DNA of 64,000 bases. Source: JASHVB01 sp036489395. GTDB lineage: Bacteria; Pseudomonadota; Alphaproteobacteria; Acetobacterales; Acetobacteraceae. The DNA is taken from NCBI GenBank assembly GCA_036489395.1, contig DASXFW010000075.1, positions 1 through 64,000 of the forward strand, given 5' to 3'. Position numbers and translations under genes: made by a program. Every line of letters begins with the position of its first letter. The first letter of the stretch is position 1. The notes under the pieces are model-generated. The model was not told the DNA's origin, did not search any database, and saw only the letters and a list, made by a program, of their open reading frames with translations. Below are positions 1 through 9,093 of this stretch, piece by piece.

Positions 1-96
1 TGCGAGGCCGCTTGGCCGAAGCAATCTCGTTCGTGACGAGCCGCCGGGGGCTCGTCACGAACGGGATTGCTTCGGCCAAGCGGCCTCGCAATGACA
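1..96. repeat. Composite palindromic repeat, copy A (cut by window start)
   Basis: This is a long inverted repeat. The left arm gcgaggccgcttggccgaag is mirrored by cttcggccaagcggcctcgc, and a shorter GC-rich hairpin lies in the middle. The right end at 85-96 reads ctcgcaatgaca, the same terminus found in the copies near 1823, 5078, 41307 and 44088. It runs directly into the 5' end of the cupin gene. It looks like a non-coding REP/MITE-like element rather than a gene. Confidence 0.8.
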
Positions 97-130
97 GGGG
101 GGGGCCAGTTCGCACTTCGCCGACGTCGAA

Positions 131-454
131 GTGGCAACGCAAAGCGTGCAGATGTTTCCGCAGGTGCCGGTATTCCACCTCAACCGCTTCGCCACGCCGC
201 GGGGCGTAAAGTTCTTCGCCGTGCCGGACGAGTTGCGCCTCGCTGACTGGCATACCGCGCCGGAACGTCAGCTCGCAGTGGCACTGACCAGCACGGTGGA
301 ACACGAAACCAGCGACGGGGAGATTCGCCGCTGCCCGCCCGGCGCCGCCGTGCTGGTCGAGGACGCCACGGGCCGTGGCCACATCACCCGCTTCGATCCG
401 GACAAGAAATGCTTCCTGCATATCGCGGTCCCGGACGACGGGCCGGCGACGTAA
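131..454 (+). CDS. Small cupin-domain protein, N-terminus probably lost
   Basis: This is a 107-residue protein read from a GTG start. It contains a cupin-like core: a WHTAPERQ segment (typical position of a first cupin motif), then DGEIRRCPPGAAVLVEDATG and a GHITRF segment. Small single-domain cupins of this kind usually begin some 20 residues earlier with a MRIYR-like strand and a SHF(E/A)D motif. Here the codons just upstream of the GTG still read SSHFADVE in frame, but they meet a stop at 92-94 that lies inside the palindromic repeat. The original 5' end therefore seems to have been replaced by the repeat. No substrate can be assigned. A functional protein starting at the internal GTG is possible. 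Confidence 0.6.
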   Translation: MATQSVQMFPQVPVFHLNRFATPRGVKFFAVPDELRLADWHTAPERQLAVALTSTVEHETSDGEIRRCPPGAAVLVEDATGRGHITRFDPDKKCFLHIAVPDDGPAT

Positions 455-480
455 TCGCGCCGCGCTGCTACACTGCCCGC

Positions 481-1584
481 ATGTCGCACAACACCTTCGG
501 CCACTTGTTCCGCGTCACCACCTGGGGCGAGAGCCACGGACCGGCGATCGGCTGCGTGGTCGATGGCTGCCCGCCGCGGTTGTCTCTGTCCGAAACCGAC
601 ATCCAGCCCTGGCTCGACCGCCGCCGCCCGGGACAGTCGAAATTCACCACGCAGCGCCAGGAACCCGACGAAGTGCGCATCCTGTCCGGCGTGTTCCAGG
701 GCGTCACGACCGGCACGCCGATCGCCATGCAGATCGACAACGTGGACCAGCGCTCGCGCGACTACTCCGCCATCGCCGCGCAGTTCCGCCCCGGCCACGC
801 CGACCTCACCTACGAGCTGAAATACGGCATCCGCGACTACCGCGGCGGCGGCAGGCAATCCGCGCGGGAAACGGCGATGCGCGTCGCCGCCGGCGGCGTG
901 GCCCGGCGCGTGCTGGGCGAGCATGTGCGCATCCGCGGCGCCCTGGTGCAGATCGGCCCACATAAGATCGACCGCGCGCGCTGGGACTGGGACGCGGTGA
1001 ACGACAACCCGTTCTTCTGCCCCGACCCTGTCATGGCGGCGCAGTGGGAAGAGTACCTCCTCGCCGTCCGCAAGGCCGGCTCATCCGCCGGCGCGGTGAT
1101 CGAGGTCGTGGCCGACGGCGTGCCCCCCGGCCTCGGCGCACCGATCTACGGCAAGCTGGATGCCGACCTCGCCGCGGCGCTGATGTCGATCAACGCGGTC
1201 AAGGGCGTGGAGATCGGCGATGGTTTCGCCGCCGCCGCGCTATCCGGCGAGGCGAACGCCGACGAGATGCGCATGGCCGACGGCGTGGTGCAATTCGCGT
1301 CGAACCATGCCGGCGGAATCCTCGGCGGCATTTCCACCGGCCAGCCGATCGTCGCGCGGTTCGCGGTGAAGCCGACCAGCTCGATCCTGACGCCGCGACA
1401 GACCGTCGATCGGCACGGCGCGGAGATCGAGATCAGCACGAAAGGCCGCCACGATCCGTGTGTCGGCATCCGCGCCGTGCCGGTGGGCGAGGCGATGCTG
1501 GCCTGCGTGCTGGCGGATCACCTGCTGCGCCACCGCGCGCAGAACCCGGACGCACCGGAAGTCGCGCGGCTGCCGCGGAATTAG
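481..1584 (+). CDS. aroC: Chorismate synthase
   Basis: Chorismate synthase (367 residues, usual family length) converts 5-enolpyruvylshikimate-3-phosphate to chorismate, the last step of the shikimate pathway, using reduced FMN. The sequence opens with MSHNTFGHLFRVTTWGESHG, the first family signature, followed by the RPGHAD and YRGGGRQSARETA regions that bind FMN and substrate. A later SNHAGGILGGISTGQPI stretch is also diagnostic. The ATG at 481 was preferred to in-frame codons further upstream because family homology begins exactly there. The gene stands alone; it is followed by a palindromic repeat copy. Confidence 0.97.
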   Translation: MSHNTFGHLFRVTTWGESHGPAIGCVVDGCPPRLSLSETDIQPWLDRRRPGQSKFTTQRQEPDEVRILSGVFQGVTTGTPIAMQIDNVDQRSRDYSAIAAQFRPGHADLTYELKYGIRDYRGGGRQSARETAMRVAAGGVARRVLGEHVRIRGALVQIGPHKIDRARWDWDAVNDNPFFCPDPVMAAQWEEYLLAVRKAGSSAGAVIEVVADGVPPGLGAPIYGKLDADLAAALMSINAVKGVEIGDGFAAAALSGEANADEMRMADGVVQFASNHAGGILGGISTGQPIVARFAVKPTSSILTPRQTVDRHGAEIEISTKGRHDPCVGIRAVPVGEAMLACVLADHLLRHRAQNPDAPEVARLPRN

Positions 1585-1602
1585 CAAGCACGCGCCCCGC
1601 TC

Positions 1603-1823
1603 TGTCATTGCGAGTTGGCCACCGGCCTGGCGGCCGACCTGCGCCGGATGAAACGGCGTCGGCAGCTTGACGTAGGTTCCCCCCTCCCCTTGAGGGCTTG
1701 GGCCGCGAAGCGGACCAAGGTTAGGGGGAGGGGTCGAAACGTAAGCATCGACCCCTCCCCCTAACCCCCTCCCTCAAGGGGAGGGGGGAACCTTGGTTTC
1801 TTGCGAGCGGCCTCGCAATGTCA
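1603..1823. repeat. Composite palindromic repeat, copy B
   Basis: This copy fills the 1585-1897 gap. It starts with tgtcattgcgag and ends with ctcgcaatgtca, which are nearly exact inverted termini. Inside lies a second large palindrome of the form ccctccccttgaggg ... ccctcaaggggaggg, with a small aacgtaagcatcg loop region. A ttggccaccggcc motif next to the left end also recurs in copies C, D and F. No gene is visible in this interval. Confidence 0.85.
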
Positions 1824-1897
1824 GGAACGCCGGCCGGACAGCCGCTTCCCTCCCCACGACCCGGGAATAACCCGCCCGCCATCCGCGTCTTCCAAGC

Positions 1898-3118
1898 GTG
1901 AACCCGACGCACCCTCTCCCGCCGATCGACCGCCGCGCGCTCTACGCCTTCGCCGCCCTCCCTGGCCCGGGCGTCTGGGCCGCGCGCATCGCCGACATCG
2001 CACGCCAGGCCGCCGCCGGGCCGCGCGCCGGTCAGGCCCTCCGCCAGCGCCAGTCCATTCAGCTCGCCATCGAGCAACTCCGCCGCTCCTCCGGGCGCGC
2101 CATCCCGGCCATCGGCCACCACGTCGCCGACCTCGCGGCGCAGGCCGTCGCGCTCGCCCGCCGGCTTACCCCCGCCGGACGCGTCCGCTTCGACGCCATG
2201 ATCCACGCCGCCATGCACGGCGACGGCAACCTCGTGCCGCTGTTCCACCTGCTGCGCACCGCCGCGCTGCACCGCGCCCGCGGCTTCGGCGTGCATTTCG
2301 CCGGCCTGGAGGACGGCGCCCCCTTCGACCTGCTGCTGTCGCGCGACCACGCGGAAGCCGAGGTCGCCTGCCACGTCGTCTCCGCCGAGGAAGGCCGCCA
2401 CCTGCACCGCGGCGCCTGGTTTCGCCTGGCGGACCGCATCGACCCCGATCTGCAGACTTGGCTGGCCGCGCATCCCGGCCGCTACCTGCTGAAAGTGACG
2501 CTGCCGGACGGCCTGCGCATCGGGCCGCAACACGGCGCGGAAGACGGCGACCTCGCCGCCCTGCACCAACGCATCCGCGACATGCTGGAGCGTCAGCGCC
2601 GCCAGGATTATTCCGAATCCGTCATGCTGCGCCTGGACCCGCTGCTGCTTGCCGGAGCACAGGCGGACGAGCTCGGGCTGGTGTCCCGCCTGCGCCACGA
2701 ATTCGGTCCGGAGGCGCATCTTTCCGTCACCGCCGCCGGCGATGGCGTCTTCGTGATGGCCGCGCGCACCGGCCGTGAGAACGAGATCGCTGCCGCCGTC
2801 CGCCGCCGCATGGCCGCGATCACCCCCACCCGCCTCACCGGCACGCGACCCGGCATCCTCGCCATGTTCGTCGATGAGATCGACCGCACCGAGTGGCGCG
2901 CCCTGCGGGAACATCTCGAACTGGAAGGCGAGGCCCGCCAGTTCCTGCTCCATCCCGCCGCGCAACACGTCGTCGCGGTGACCTGCGCGTCCCGCCTTGA
3001 ACTCTTCGGCATGGCGGAACCGGACGCCGCGCCCGACGGCGAACTGCGGTTCCGCAACCCCGCGCACCCGGCCGCCCGCATACCCGCGCTCGCCCCGGCC
3101 GTGCTGTCGTTAGTGTGA
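1898..3118 (+). CDS. Uncharacterised protein, 406 residues
   Basis: I do not recognise a family. The protein is Ala/Arg-rich and soluble, with no signal peptide or membrane segment. The central part (about residues 95-210) has well-formed hydrophobic alternation around SRDHAEAEVACHVVSAEEGR. The C-terminal third (about 270-390) is an alpha/beta region with VFVMAARTGREN and ILAMFVDEIDRTEWRALREH. The latter could be a nuclease or DUF fold, but no catalytic motif is convincing. The codon bias (strong GC3) matches the neighbouring core genes, which supports a real chromosomal gene. It is monocistronic, between a repeat and a small gene. Confidence 0.7.
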   Translation: MNPTHPLPPIDRRALYAFAALPGPGVWAARIADIARQAAAGPRAGQALRQRQSIQLAIEQLRRSSGRAIPAIGHHVADLAAQAVALARRLTPAGRVRFDAMIHAAMHGDGNLVPLFHLLRTAALHRARGFGVHFAGLEDGAPFDLLLSRDHAEAEVACHVVSAEEGRHLHRGAWFRLADRIDPDLQTWLAAHPGRYLLKVTLPDGLRIGPQHGAEDGDLAALHQRIRDMLERQRRQDYSESVMLRLDPLLLAGAQADELGLVSRLRHEFGPEAHLSVTAAGDGVFVMAARTGRENEIAAAVRRRMAAITPTRLTGTRPGILAMFVDEIDRTEWRALREHLELEGEARQFLLHPAAQHVVAVTCASRLELFGMAEPDAAPDGELRFRNPAHPAARIPALAPAVLSLV

Positions 3119-3235
3119 TTGCATCATGTGGTTTAACCAACCGTTAAGCATCTCACCTTCATAATCGCGCCCGATCGCCGCCATGTTCCGATGGCAGATC
3201 GGGCGCGGTTTCGAGAACGCGGGAGATGCCGACCC

Positions 3236-3427
3236 ATGACGGAACAGGAATACGCCCGGAAGCTGGACGAACTCGATCGCCTGATCAACGATCCGGACGT
3301 GCCGATGGATCCGTCACGCGTGTGGTCGCTGCTGGCGGACCTGTCGGGCTCCGATCGTTCTGGCCACGCGCCGCATGAGGGGCGGCCCCCGCCGGCCGCC
3401 ATGCATGCCGCCGGGTCGGCTGACTGA
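3236..3427 (+). CDS. Small conserved-looking protein, 63 residues
   Basis: The ATG at 3236 is preceded by a gggag Shine-Dalgarno 10 nt upstream, which favours it over an earlier in-frame ATG. The first 40 residues (MTEQEYARKLDELDRLINDP, then DVPMDPSRVWSLLADLS) form a predicted helical hairpin, as seen in small acidic proteins of alphaproteobacteria. The tail is low-complexity. It is short and acidic at the N-terminus with no catalytic motif. No function can be proposed. It is followed 77 nt later by mscS on the same strand. Confidence 0.6.
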   Translation: MTEQEYARKLDELDRLINDPDVPMDPSRVWSLLADLSGSDRSGHAPHEGRPPPAAMHAAGSAD

Positions 3428-3504
3428 CCGTTCCGGCGGCGCGCACAAAATATGTAGCGCCTGTCTGAAGGTCCTGGTGATGCACCGGGTGGGCTCAGGC
3501 GCGG

Positions 3505-4812
3505 ATGCTACAGTTGTCCTTTGCATGGCAGGACCTCTATAGCCGGCTTGGGCTATGGGTCCAAAATGATGTCCTAGTTGCGGGCACCGTCGTCCAGGCG
3601 GCCTGCATCGTGCTCATTCTGCTGTTGGTCTGGGGGACAGCGCGACGGCTGCGCTCCGCCTTGCAGGATCAGGCGGACCGGCTGCCGCCCGGGCCGGTGC
3701 GGCCCGTCGCCGGCGCGCTGGCTCAGGCAGGCCCGTCGATCCTGTTGCTGCTGTTGTTCTGGACCGCCCGCGTGGCCGTCAACGCCACCGGGTCGCGCGC
3801 CGACCTGCTGCGCCTGGCCGAAAGCCTGGTGCTGCTGTGGGTGCTGATCCGCCTGTCCTCCCGCCTGGTACGCAACGAGGCGCTCGCGCGTATTATCGCC
3901 GTCGCCGCCTGGATCGTCGCCGCGCTCAACATCGCCGGCCTGATCGGACCCATCGTCGCCGTGATGGACGAGATCGCCGTGCCGGTCGGCAATTTCCGCC
4001 TGAGCCTGCTGCTGGCGATCAAGGGCGTGGTGACGCTGATCGTGCTGGTGTGGCTCGCCAACGCACTGGCCCGCGCGGCGGAATACCGTGTCCAGCGGTT
4101 GCACATGATGCCGCCGGCGATGCAGGTGCTGGCGGGCAAACTGGCGCGGCTGGTGCTGGTGACGCTGGCGGTGGTGTTGGCGCTCGGCTCGATCGGCATC
4201 GACCTGACCGCGTTCGCGGTGTTCTCCGGCGCGATCGGTGTCGGTGTCGGCTTCGGGCTGCAAAAGGTGGTCTCGAACCTGGTCAGCGGCGTCATTCTGC
4301 TGCTGGACCGTTCGATCAAGCCGGGCGACGTCATCGAGATCGACGGCACCTACGGCTACGTCAACGCGCTGAACGCGCGTTATGCCGCGGTGACCACGCG
4401 CGACGGCAAGGAGTTCCTGATCCCGAACGAGGACCTGATCACCCAGCGCGTCACCAACTGGTCGTATTCCAACGACCTGATCCGGCTGCACGTGAAGATG
4501 GGGATTGCGTATTCGTCGGACCCGCACAAGGCGATCGAGCTGGCGCTGGAAGCGGCGCGCGACGTGCCGCGCGTGCTGACCCAGCCGGAGCCAAGCTGCC
4601 TGCTGGTGGAGTTCGGCGACAACACGATCGATCTGGATTTGCGCTGCTGGATCAGCGATCCGATCAACGGCACGGCGAACGTGCGCAGCGCGCTGATGCT
4701 GCGGATCTGGGATTTGTATCAGGCCAACGGGATCGAGCTGCCGAACCCGCAGCGGGAAATCACGTTGCGCAATCCGGAAGCCGTGGCGGCACTGCTGCGC
4801 ACGCGCGGCTAG
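3505..4812 (+). CDS. MscS-family mechanosensitive ion channel
   Basis: The protein has 435 residues with about five hydrophobic segments in the first 230 (for example around 25-45, 75-95, 105-125 and 165-190). The canonical MscS pore helix and beta domain follow: GAIGVGVGFGLQKVVSNLVS, then LDRSIKPGDVIEIDG and FLIPNEDLITQRVTNWSY. These channels sit in the inner membrane and release solutes during hypo-osmotic shock. The long N-terminal membrane part resembles the medium-sized MscS subfamily (YbdG/YnaI-like) rather than the 286-residue MscS. It is monocistronic and convergent with the sensor kinase gene; repeat copy C lies between them. Confidence 0.93.
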   Translation: MLQLSFAWQDLYSRLGLWVQNDVLVAGTVVQAACIVLILLLVWGTARRLRSALQDQADRLPPGPVRPVAGALAQAGPSILLLLLFWTARVAVNATGSRADLLRLAESLVLLWVLIRLSSRLVRNEALARIIAVAAWIVAALNIAGLIGPIVAVMDEIAVPVGNFRLSLLLAIKGVVTLIVLVWLANALARAAEYRVQRLHMMPPAMQVLAGKLARLVLVTLAVVLALGSIGIDLTAFAVFSGAIGVGVGFGLQKVVSNLVSGVILLLDRSIKPGDVIEIDGTYGYVNALNARYAAVTTRDGKEFLIPNEDLITQRVTNWSYSNDLIRLHVKMGIAYSSDPHKAIELALEAARDVPRVLTQPEPSCLLVEFGDNTIDLDLRCWISDPINGTANVRSALMLRIWDLYQANGIELPNPQREITLRNPEAVAALLRTRG

Positions 4813-4834
4813 TGTCATTGCTTCGGCCCGCCTC

Positions 4835-5078
4835 TGTCATTGCGAGGCCGCTTGGCCGAAGCAATCCCGTTCGTGATAAGCTTGCTGCTTGCCACGAACG
4901 AGATTGCTTCGCCCAGGCGGCCTAACAAGAAACTCAAGATTCCCCCCTCCCCTTGAGGGAGGGGTTGGGGGAGGGGTGCGTACATCCGCGGTCAGTGGAT
5001 GAACGCACCCCTCCCCCAGCCCCTCCCTCAAGGGGAGGGGAGACCTACGCTCCGGCCGGTGGCCAACTCGCAATGACA
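4835..5078. repeat. Composite palindromic repeat, copy C
   Basis: This copy lies between the convergent mscS and sensor-kinase genes. It is bounded by tgtcattgcgag and ctcgcaatgaca as terminal inverted repeats. It contains both internal palindromes: the ccgcttggccgaagcaat / attgcttcgcccaggcgg arm pair and the ccctccccttgagggaggg / ccctccctcaaggggaggg pair. It may also serve as a bidirectional transcription end, but no T-run is present. Confidence 0.9.
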
Positions 5079-5108
5079 TGACATGGAAGAAGCCGCCGGC
5101 CGCAGCCC

Positions 5109-6464
5109 CTACGCCGGCAGCGTCACCGTGGCCTTCGCACCGCCCATCGGCCGGTTGGTCAGCACCACATCGCCGCCATGCGCGCGCAGAATATTGCGCG
5201 CGATCGGCAGCCCCAGCCCCACCCCGCCGGTCTCCCGCGACCGGCTCGGCTCGCCGCGGCGGAACGGCTCGAACATGCGGTCGAGTTCGCTCGGCGGAAT
5301 GCCCGGTCCGGCATCCTCCACCTCGATCGTCACCATCGCCCCCGCCGCGCCCACCGACACCGGCGGGATCAGCCGCGCCGTCGCGCTGCCGCCGTACTGC
5401 ACCGCGTTCGACACCAGATTCGCCAGCGCCCGCTTCAGCGCCAGCGGACGCGCCCGCACGGTGAAATGCGCCGGCCCCTCATACGCCAGCTTCTCTGCCA
5501 CCGCCGGCCGCGCGTCGCCCGTCTCATCCAGCAGCGTGCGCAGCAGCTCCGCCAGGTCCAGCGGATAAACCGGCTCAGCCGAGGCCGCGTCGCGACCGAA
5601 CGCCAGCGTCGCGGACACCATCGCCTCCAGCTCCTCCAGATCCCCCAGCACCTTCGCCCGCTGCTCGTCGTCCTCGATGAATTCGGCGCGCAGCTTAAGC
5701 CGCGTGATCGGCGTGCGCAGGTCGTGGCCGATCGCGGTCAGCAGCTCGGTGCGGTCCTGCACGAAGCGCCGAATGCGTGCCGCCATGGTGTTGAACGCCG
5801 CAGCAGCGGTGGCGACCTCCAGTGGTCCGTCCTCCGGCAGCGGCGGCGCGTTCACGTCGCGCCCCAGCGCCTCCGCCGCCGCAGCCAGCGTGCGCACCGG
5901 CGCGGTCAGCCGCGTCACCGCCCAAAGCGTCAGCAGCGCCGCCGCCAGCGTCATCAGCCCGAACGCCACCAGGAACGTCGGCGAGTGCCACGGCCGCGGC
6001 GTGTCCACGCTCAGCCCGATGTTCAGCCACTGGCCGCTGTCCGGCAGCCGCATGCCGATGACGATCCGGTGCCAGGGAATGCCGCCAAGGATCTGCATCT
6101 CCCGCCAGCGCTGCTTGAACGGCACGCCGACGAAATTCATGCTGACCCGGAGCAGGCGTTGTTCAGGGATCGGCATTTCCGGCAGGTTGGCGGTGGGCGG
6201 CGAACTGCTGAGATCCGCGGTCAGGTCGGGGCCGCGGTGCAGCTCCGCCAGCACCTCCGGCCGCTGCGCCGGATCGGTCAGCTCGATGGTGCGATAGATA
6301 CCGACGGTGCGAACGGCCACGGTGCGCAGCTCGGCCAGCCGTTGCACGTCGATGCGGTCCAGCGCGTGGATCGTCAGTCCGGCGCTCTGCACGATCGCCA
6401 GGCCGACCAGCAGCACCAGCGCCGTGCGCGCCGCGAGGCTGCGCGGCCAGAAACGCAGTTTCAC
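5109..6464 (-). CDS. Sensor histidine kinase (EnvZ-like)
   Basis: A membrane histidine kinase of 451 residues. The N-terminal transmembrane helix is at about 14-33, a periplasmic sensor region spans about 35-160, the second helix is at about 162-184, then comes HAMP. The H-box is IGHDLRTPITRLKLRAE with His247 as the predicted phosphorylation site. The ATP-binding domain carries an N-box (ANLVSNAVQYGG), a G1 box (DAGPGIP), an F-like FEPFRRGE and a G2 box (GGVGLGLPIARN). It overlaps the response regulator gene by 4 bp (ATGA), so the two form an operon and act together as an EnvZ/OmpR-type system. The stimulus is unknown. Confidence 0.93.
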   Translation of the reverse strand: MKLRFWPRSLAARTALVLLVGLAIVQSAGLTIHALDRIDVQRLAELRTVAVRTVGIYRTIELTDPAQRPEVLAELHRGPDLTADLSSSPPTANLPEMPIPEQRLLRVSMNFVGVPFKQRWREMQILGGIPWHRIVIGMRLPDSGQWLNIGLSVDTPRPWHSPTFLVAFGLMTLAAALLTLWAVTRLTAPVRTLAAAAEALGRDVNAPPLPEDGPLEVATAAAAFNTMAARIRRFVQDRTELLTAIGHDLRTPITRLKLRAEFIEDDEQRAKVLGDLEELEAMVSATLAFGRDAASAEPVYPLDLAELLRTLLDETGDARPAVAEKLAYEGPAHFTVRARPLALKRALANLVSNAVQYGGSATARLIPPVSVGAAGAMVTIEVEDAGPGIPPSELDRMFEPFRRGEPSRSRETGGVGLGLPIARNILRAHGGDVVLTNRPMGGAKATVTLPA

Positions 6465-7180
6465 GCGCGCTCCACCGTTGCCGCCAGCACGTAGCCGCCG
6501 CCGCGCACCGTCTTGATGAGCTGGGCGTTGCGCCCGTCATCCTCCAGCTTGCGGCGCAGGCGGGAGATCGCGACGTCGATCGCGCGGTCGAACGGCCCGG
6601 CCTGCCGGCCGCGCAGCAGGTCCAGCAGCATGTCGCGGGTCAGCACGCGATTGGCGCGTTCCACCAGGGCAATCAGCAGGTCGTACTCCCCGCCGGTGAG
6701 CGCGACCTCGACGTTTTCCGGGTTCAGCAGCCGGCGGCGGGCGGGTTCCAGCGTCCAGCCGGCGAAATGCAGCGCGCGTCCGCCCGGATCGGCCCGCGGC
6801 GTGACGGTGTCGCCGGCGCGGCGCAGCACCGCCCGGATACGCGCCAGCAATTCGCGCGGATTGAACGGCTTCGGCACATAGTCGTCGGCACCAAGCTCCA
6901 GGCCGATGATGCGGTCGGTTTCCTCCCCCATCGCCGTCAGCATGACCAGCGGCACATCGGACTGGGTGCGCATCCAGCGGGCGAAATCCAGTCCGGACTC
7001 GCCCGGCAGCATCAGGTCCAGCACGACAAGCTGGTAGTGGCCGTTGGTCCAGGCACGCCGGGCATCCCGCGCGTCCCGCACCGCGGTCACGCGCATGCGA
7101 TGCTTCTCCAGGAAACGCGCGAGCAGCTCGCGGATTTCCCGGTCGTCGTCCACCACCATGATGTGCGGCATCTGCTCCAT
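6461..7180 (-). CDS. OmpR-family response regulator
   Basis: A 239-residue response regulator. The receiver domain (about 5-120) has the acidic pair DDD at 11-13, the phospho-acceptor Asp55 in LVVLDLMLPGE, the conserved Thr in VMLTAMGEE and Lys in VPKPFNPREL. The C-terminal winged-helix domain has the recognition-helix region RAIDVAISRLRRKLEDD and ends with the typical IKTVRGGGYVL. I chose the start at 7180; a second ATG at 7171 (MPHIMVV) has a ggag 6 nt upstream and is equally possible. It is first in the operon with the kinase and divergent from a small exported protein, which could be a target. Confidence 0.93.
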   Translation of the reverse strand: MEQMPHIMVVDDDREIRELLARFLEKHRMRVTAVRDARDARRAWTNGHYQLVVLDLMLPGESGLDFARWMRTQSDVPLVMLTAMGEETDRIIGLELGADDYVPKPFNPRELLARIRAVLRRAGDTVTPRADPGGRALHFAGWTLEPARRRLLNPENVEVALTGGEYDLLIALVERANRVLTRDMLLDLLRGRQAGPFDRAIDVAISRLRRKLEDDGRNAQLIKTVRGGGYVLAATVERA

Positions 7181-7315
7181 CCACACGAGAATAGGGAGAA
7201 TTGCGCGGGTTTGGCAGTGGACGTTGCAATCCGTTGCACTTCGTCGCCACTCCGGCGCATGGCGGCAACGCTGCGCGCCTATATCGGGATTGCTGCAAGC
7301 CCGGAGACTGACCTG

Positions 7316-7744
7316 ATGCGACAGACCCTTCTCGCCGCCGCGGCGGCTTTCATCATCGGCGGAGCGACCGTGGGCTCCGTGCTGTCCTACGCCCAGCCGG
7401 CGCCGCCCCCGCCACCCGGCCCGCCCGGCGTCGAAGCGGGGTGGAACCATCCCCAGCCCGGTTGGATGGCCTGGCGGCATCACTGGCGTGAAGGACGCGG
7501 GCCGATACAGCCCGGCACCTTCGCGCTGATCTTTCACGAGAAGGATCGCAATCTGGCGCCTGCCGATGTGCAGAAGGTCGCCGAGGCGTTCCTGCTCTGG
7601 CACGGCAACCATACCTGGAAGGTGGTGAACGTCGCACCGACGCCGGATGGCGCGATCGGTTTCGCGCTCGCCACGCCGAACGGCGACGTGATCGCGAAGT
7701 TCACCATGGACCCCCACACCGGCCACGTGACGCGGGTCGGCTGA
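7316..7744 (+). CDS. Small exported protein, 142 residues
   Basis: The ATG at 7316 follows a ggag 9 nt upstream. The first 26 residues (MRQTLLAAAAAFIIGGATVG...) make a good Sec signal peptide ending near SYAQ. A proline-rich linker (PPPPPGPPG) follows, then a compact domain with a LTPADVQKVAEAFLLWHGNHTWKV-like region (the observed form starts LAPADVQ). The domain is reminiscent of small periplasmic proteins of unknown function. It diverges from the two-component operon, which suggests co-regulation or a role as an accessory periplasmic protein, though this is inference only. Confidence 0.75.
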   Translation: MRQTLLAAAAAFIIGGATVGSVLSYAQPAPPPPPGPPGVEAGWNHPQPGWMAWRHHWREGRGPIQPGTFALIFHEKDRNLAPADVQKVAEAFLLWHGNHTWKVVNVAPTPDGAIGFALATPNGDVIAKFTMDPHTGHVTRVG

Positions 7745-7963
7745 TACGGGTCGGCCGGGGCCTGTCCTCGGGCGCGCCTTCGGCGCGACCCGTGTGCCGG
7801 CCATGACGCAGGAGCACCGGCATCTCCGCGCGCGCCTGGTCCTGCCGCGCATACGGCCGAGCCCGGTCACGACACGGGTCAGGACCTCGCTCCGCCATTT
7901 GAGGGAATCCGATTCCTCAGCCCTGGCAACGCTTTGTTCATTCTCTCGGCGCACAATGGCGGA

Positions 7964-9076
7964 GTGCCGGACCTCAACCTGCCGCTGATCCAGACCTACC
8001 AGCCGACCAGCTTCGCCGAGCGAGGCGTGGCCGTGCCCTTCACCACGCCCCTGCTGGCCGGCGCCCGCGTGCGGGCGGCGGAACGCACCGGCACCGAGCT
8101 CGTGGTGCCCAACCCCTCCGGCGGGCGCGGCGTTTATATCCTGCCGTGGGGCAGCGCGCGGCAGCTTTGCCGCCCCACCGTGCACGACACGCGCTTGTTC
8201 GAGCGGCTCGGCCAACTGCCCGTCCTCACCCCGTCCGCCGTGCGGCAGGCGGCGCGCGCCGTCGCCACGGAGGGCCTCGCCGGCCGCGAAGCCAGGGCCG
8301 CCGGCACCGCCGCCGCGACCGCCGACACCGACGAGTGCTTGCTCGCGAATTTCATGCTGCTGATGGCCCTGGTCGAGGAAGTCGAACCCGGCAGCGTCCC
8401 CCTCACCGCGCTGCTGCAGCCCACCGCGGAACTGGAGGAACGCTCGAAGCGTGCGGTGGCGGAGGTCGCCCCGAAGCTCGGCCGGTCGCCCCACCAAATC
8501 GCCGCGGACCTGGAGGCGCTCGCCGTCTTGTTCGGACCCGTCGGCCTGTCGCCGCAGGCAGATCGCGCGCGGCTGCCGCGGCTGATCGCCGCCCTGCGCG
8601 CATTCCGCGATGACGTTGAGGCATCGTCGCCGGCAACCCCGGATGACGATATCGGTGCGGTGGCCCGCATGCTCGTCAAGGCCTCGGCGCAGGTCGTCAG
8701 CGCCGCCACGGCGGCGTTGCAGGACGCGCGCGCCGCCGCCAGCCCGGTCAGCCCCCTGCTGCGCGCCTGGGCCCGCACGCCGGACGTCGTCGTCAGCCGG
8801 ATCGGCCGCGCCGAATGGTTACTCGATGGATGGGACCGCATCGTCCTGCTGTGGGGCGAGGCCAAACGGCCGCCCAAGCGCCGCGCCGCATTGCTGGAAA
8901 TGGCGCAGCTCGTGCCGATCATGCCGCAGGACGCCGCCGACCTGATCGCCGCCGCGCAACCGGACGCAAACGACGAGGAATGCCGCGTCATCACCCTCAG
9001 CGAAGGCTGGCGCACCGGGCCGGCCAGCTTCGGCCTTGTCGCGCGCAACGAACGCCTGCGCGCGCAGGGCGGCTGA
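7964..9076 (+). CDS. Uncharacterised protein, about 370 residues
   Basis: I do not recognise the family. The GTG start at 7964 gives a clean N-terminus (VPDLNLPLIQTYQPTSFAER); an in-frame TTG at 7934 would add ten residues. The chain is soluble. A beta-rich first 100 residues is followed by long Ala/Leu/Glu helices, with no ATPase or nuclease motif seen. It is followed 17 nt later by another unknown gene of similar composition, so the two are probably co-transcribed and may form a complex. Codon use matches the surrounding core genes. Confidence 0.65.
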   Translation: MPDLNLPLIQTYQPTSFAERGVAVPFTTPLLAGARVRAAERTGTELVVPNPSGGRGVYILPWGSARQLCRPTVHDTRLFERLGQLPVLTPSAVRQAARAVATEGLAGREARAAGTAAATADTDECLLANFMLLMALVEEVEPGSVPLTALLQPTAELEERSKRAVAEVAPKLGRSPHQIAADLEALAVLFGPVGLSPQADRARLPRLIAALRAFRDDVEASSPATPDDDIGAVARMLVKASAQVVSAATAALQDARAAASPVSPLLRAWARTPDVVVSRIGRAEWLLDGWDRIVLLWGEAKRPPKRRAALLEMAQLVPIMPQDAADLIAAAQPDANDEECRVITLSEGWRTGPASFGLVARNERLRAQGG

Positions 9077-9093
9077 CGGAACCGGTCGCCCCC

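Noticed and set aside
1603..1823. Rho-independent terminators within the composite palindromic repeats
   Set aside because: The hairpins are strong but no T-run follows, and copy E lies between divergent promoters; a general terminator role is unsupported.
1721..3067. Long minus-strand frames opposite real genes (also at 8134-9873, 20373-22301, 26697-28748 and 38317-40923)
   Set aside because: They are shadows of high-GC coding genes on the plus strand, with Ala/Arg/His-rich, motif-free translations.
5178..6494. Long plus-strand frame opposite the sensor kinase
   Set aside because: Composition is Arg/His/Gln-rich without motifs, while the minus strand carries all kinase boxes.
7181..8497. 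N-terminal extension of the response regulator
   Set aside because: Homology starts at MEQMPHIM or MPHIM; the upstream frame overlaps divergent genes.
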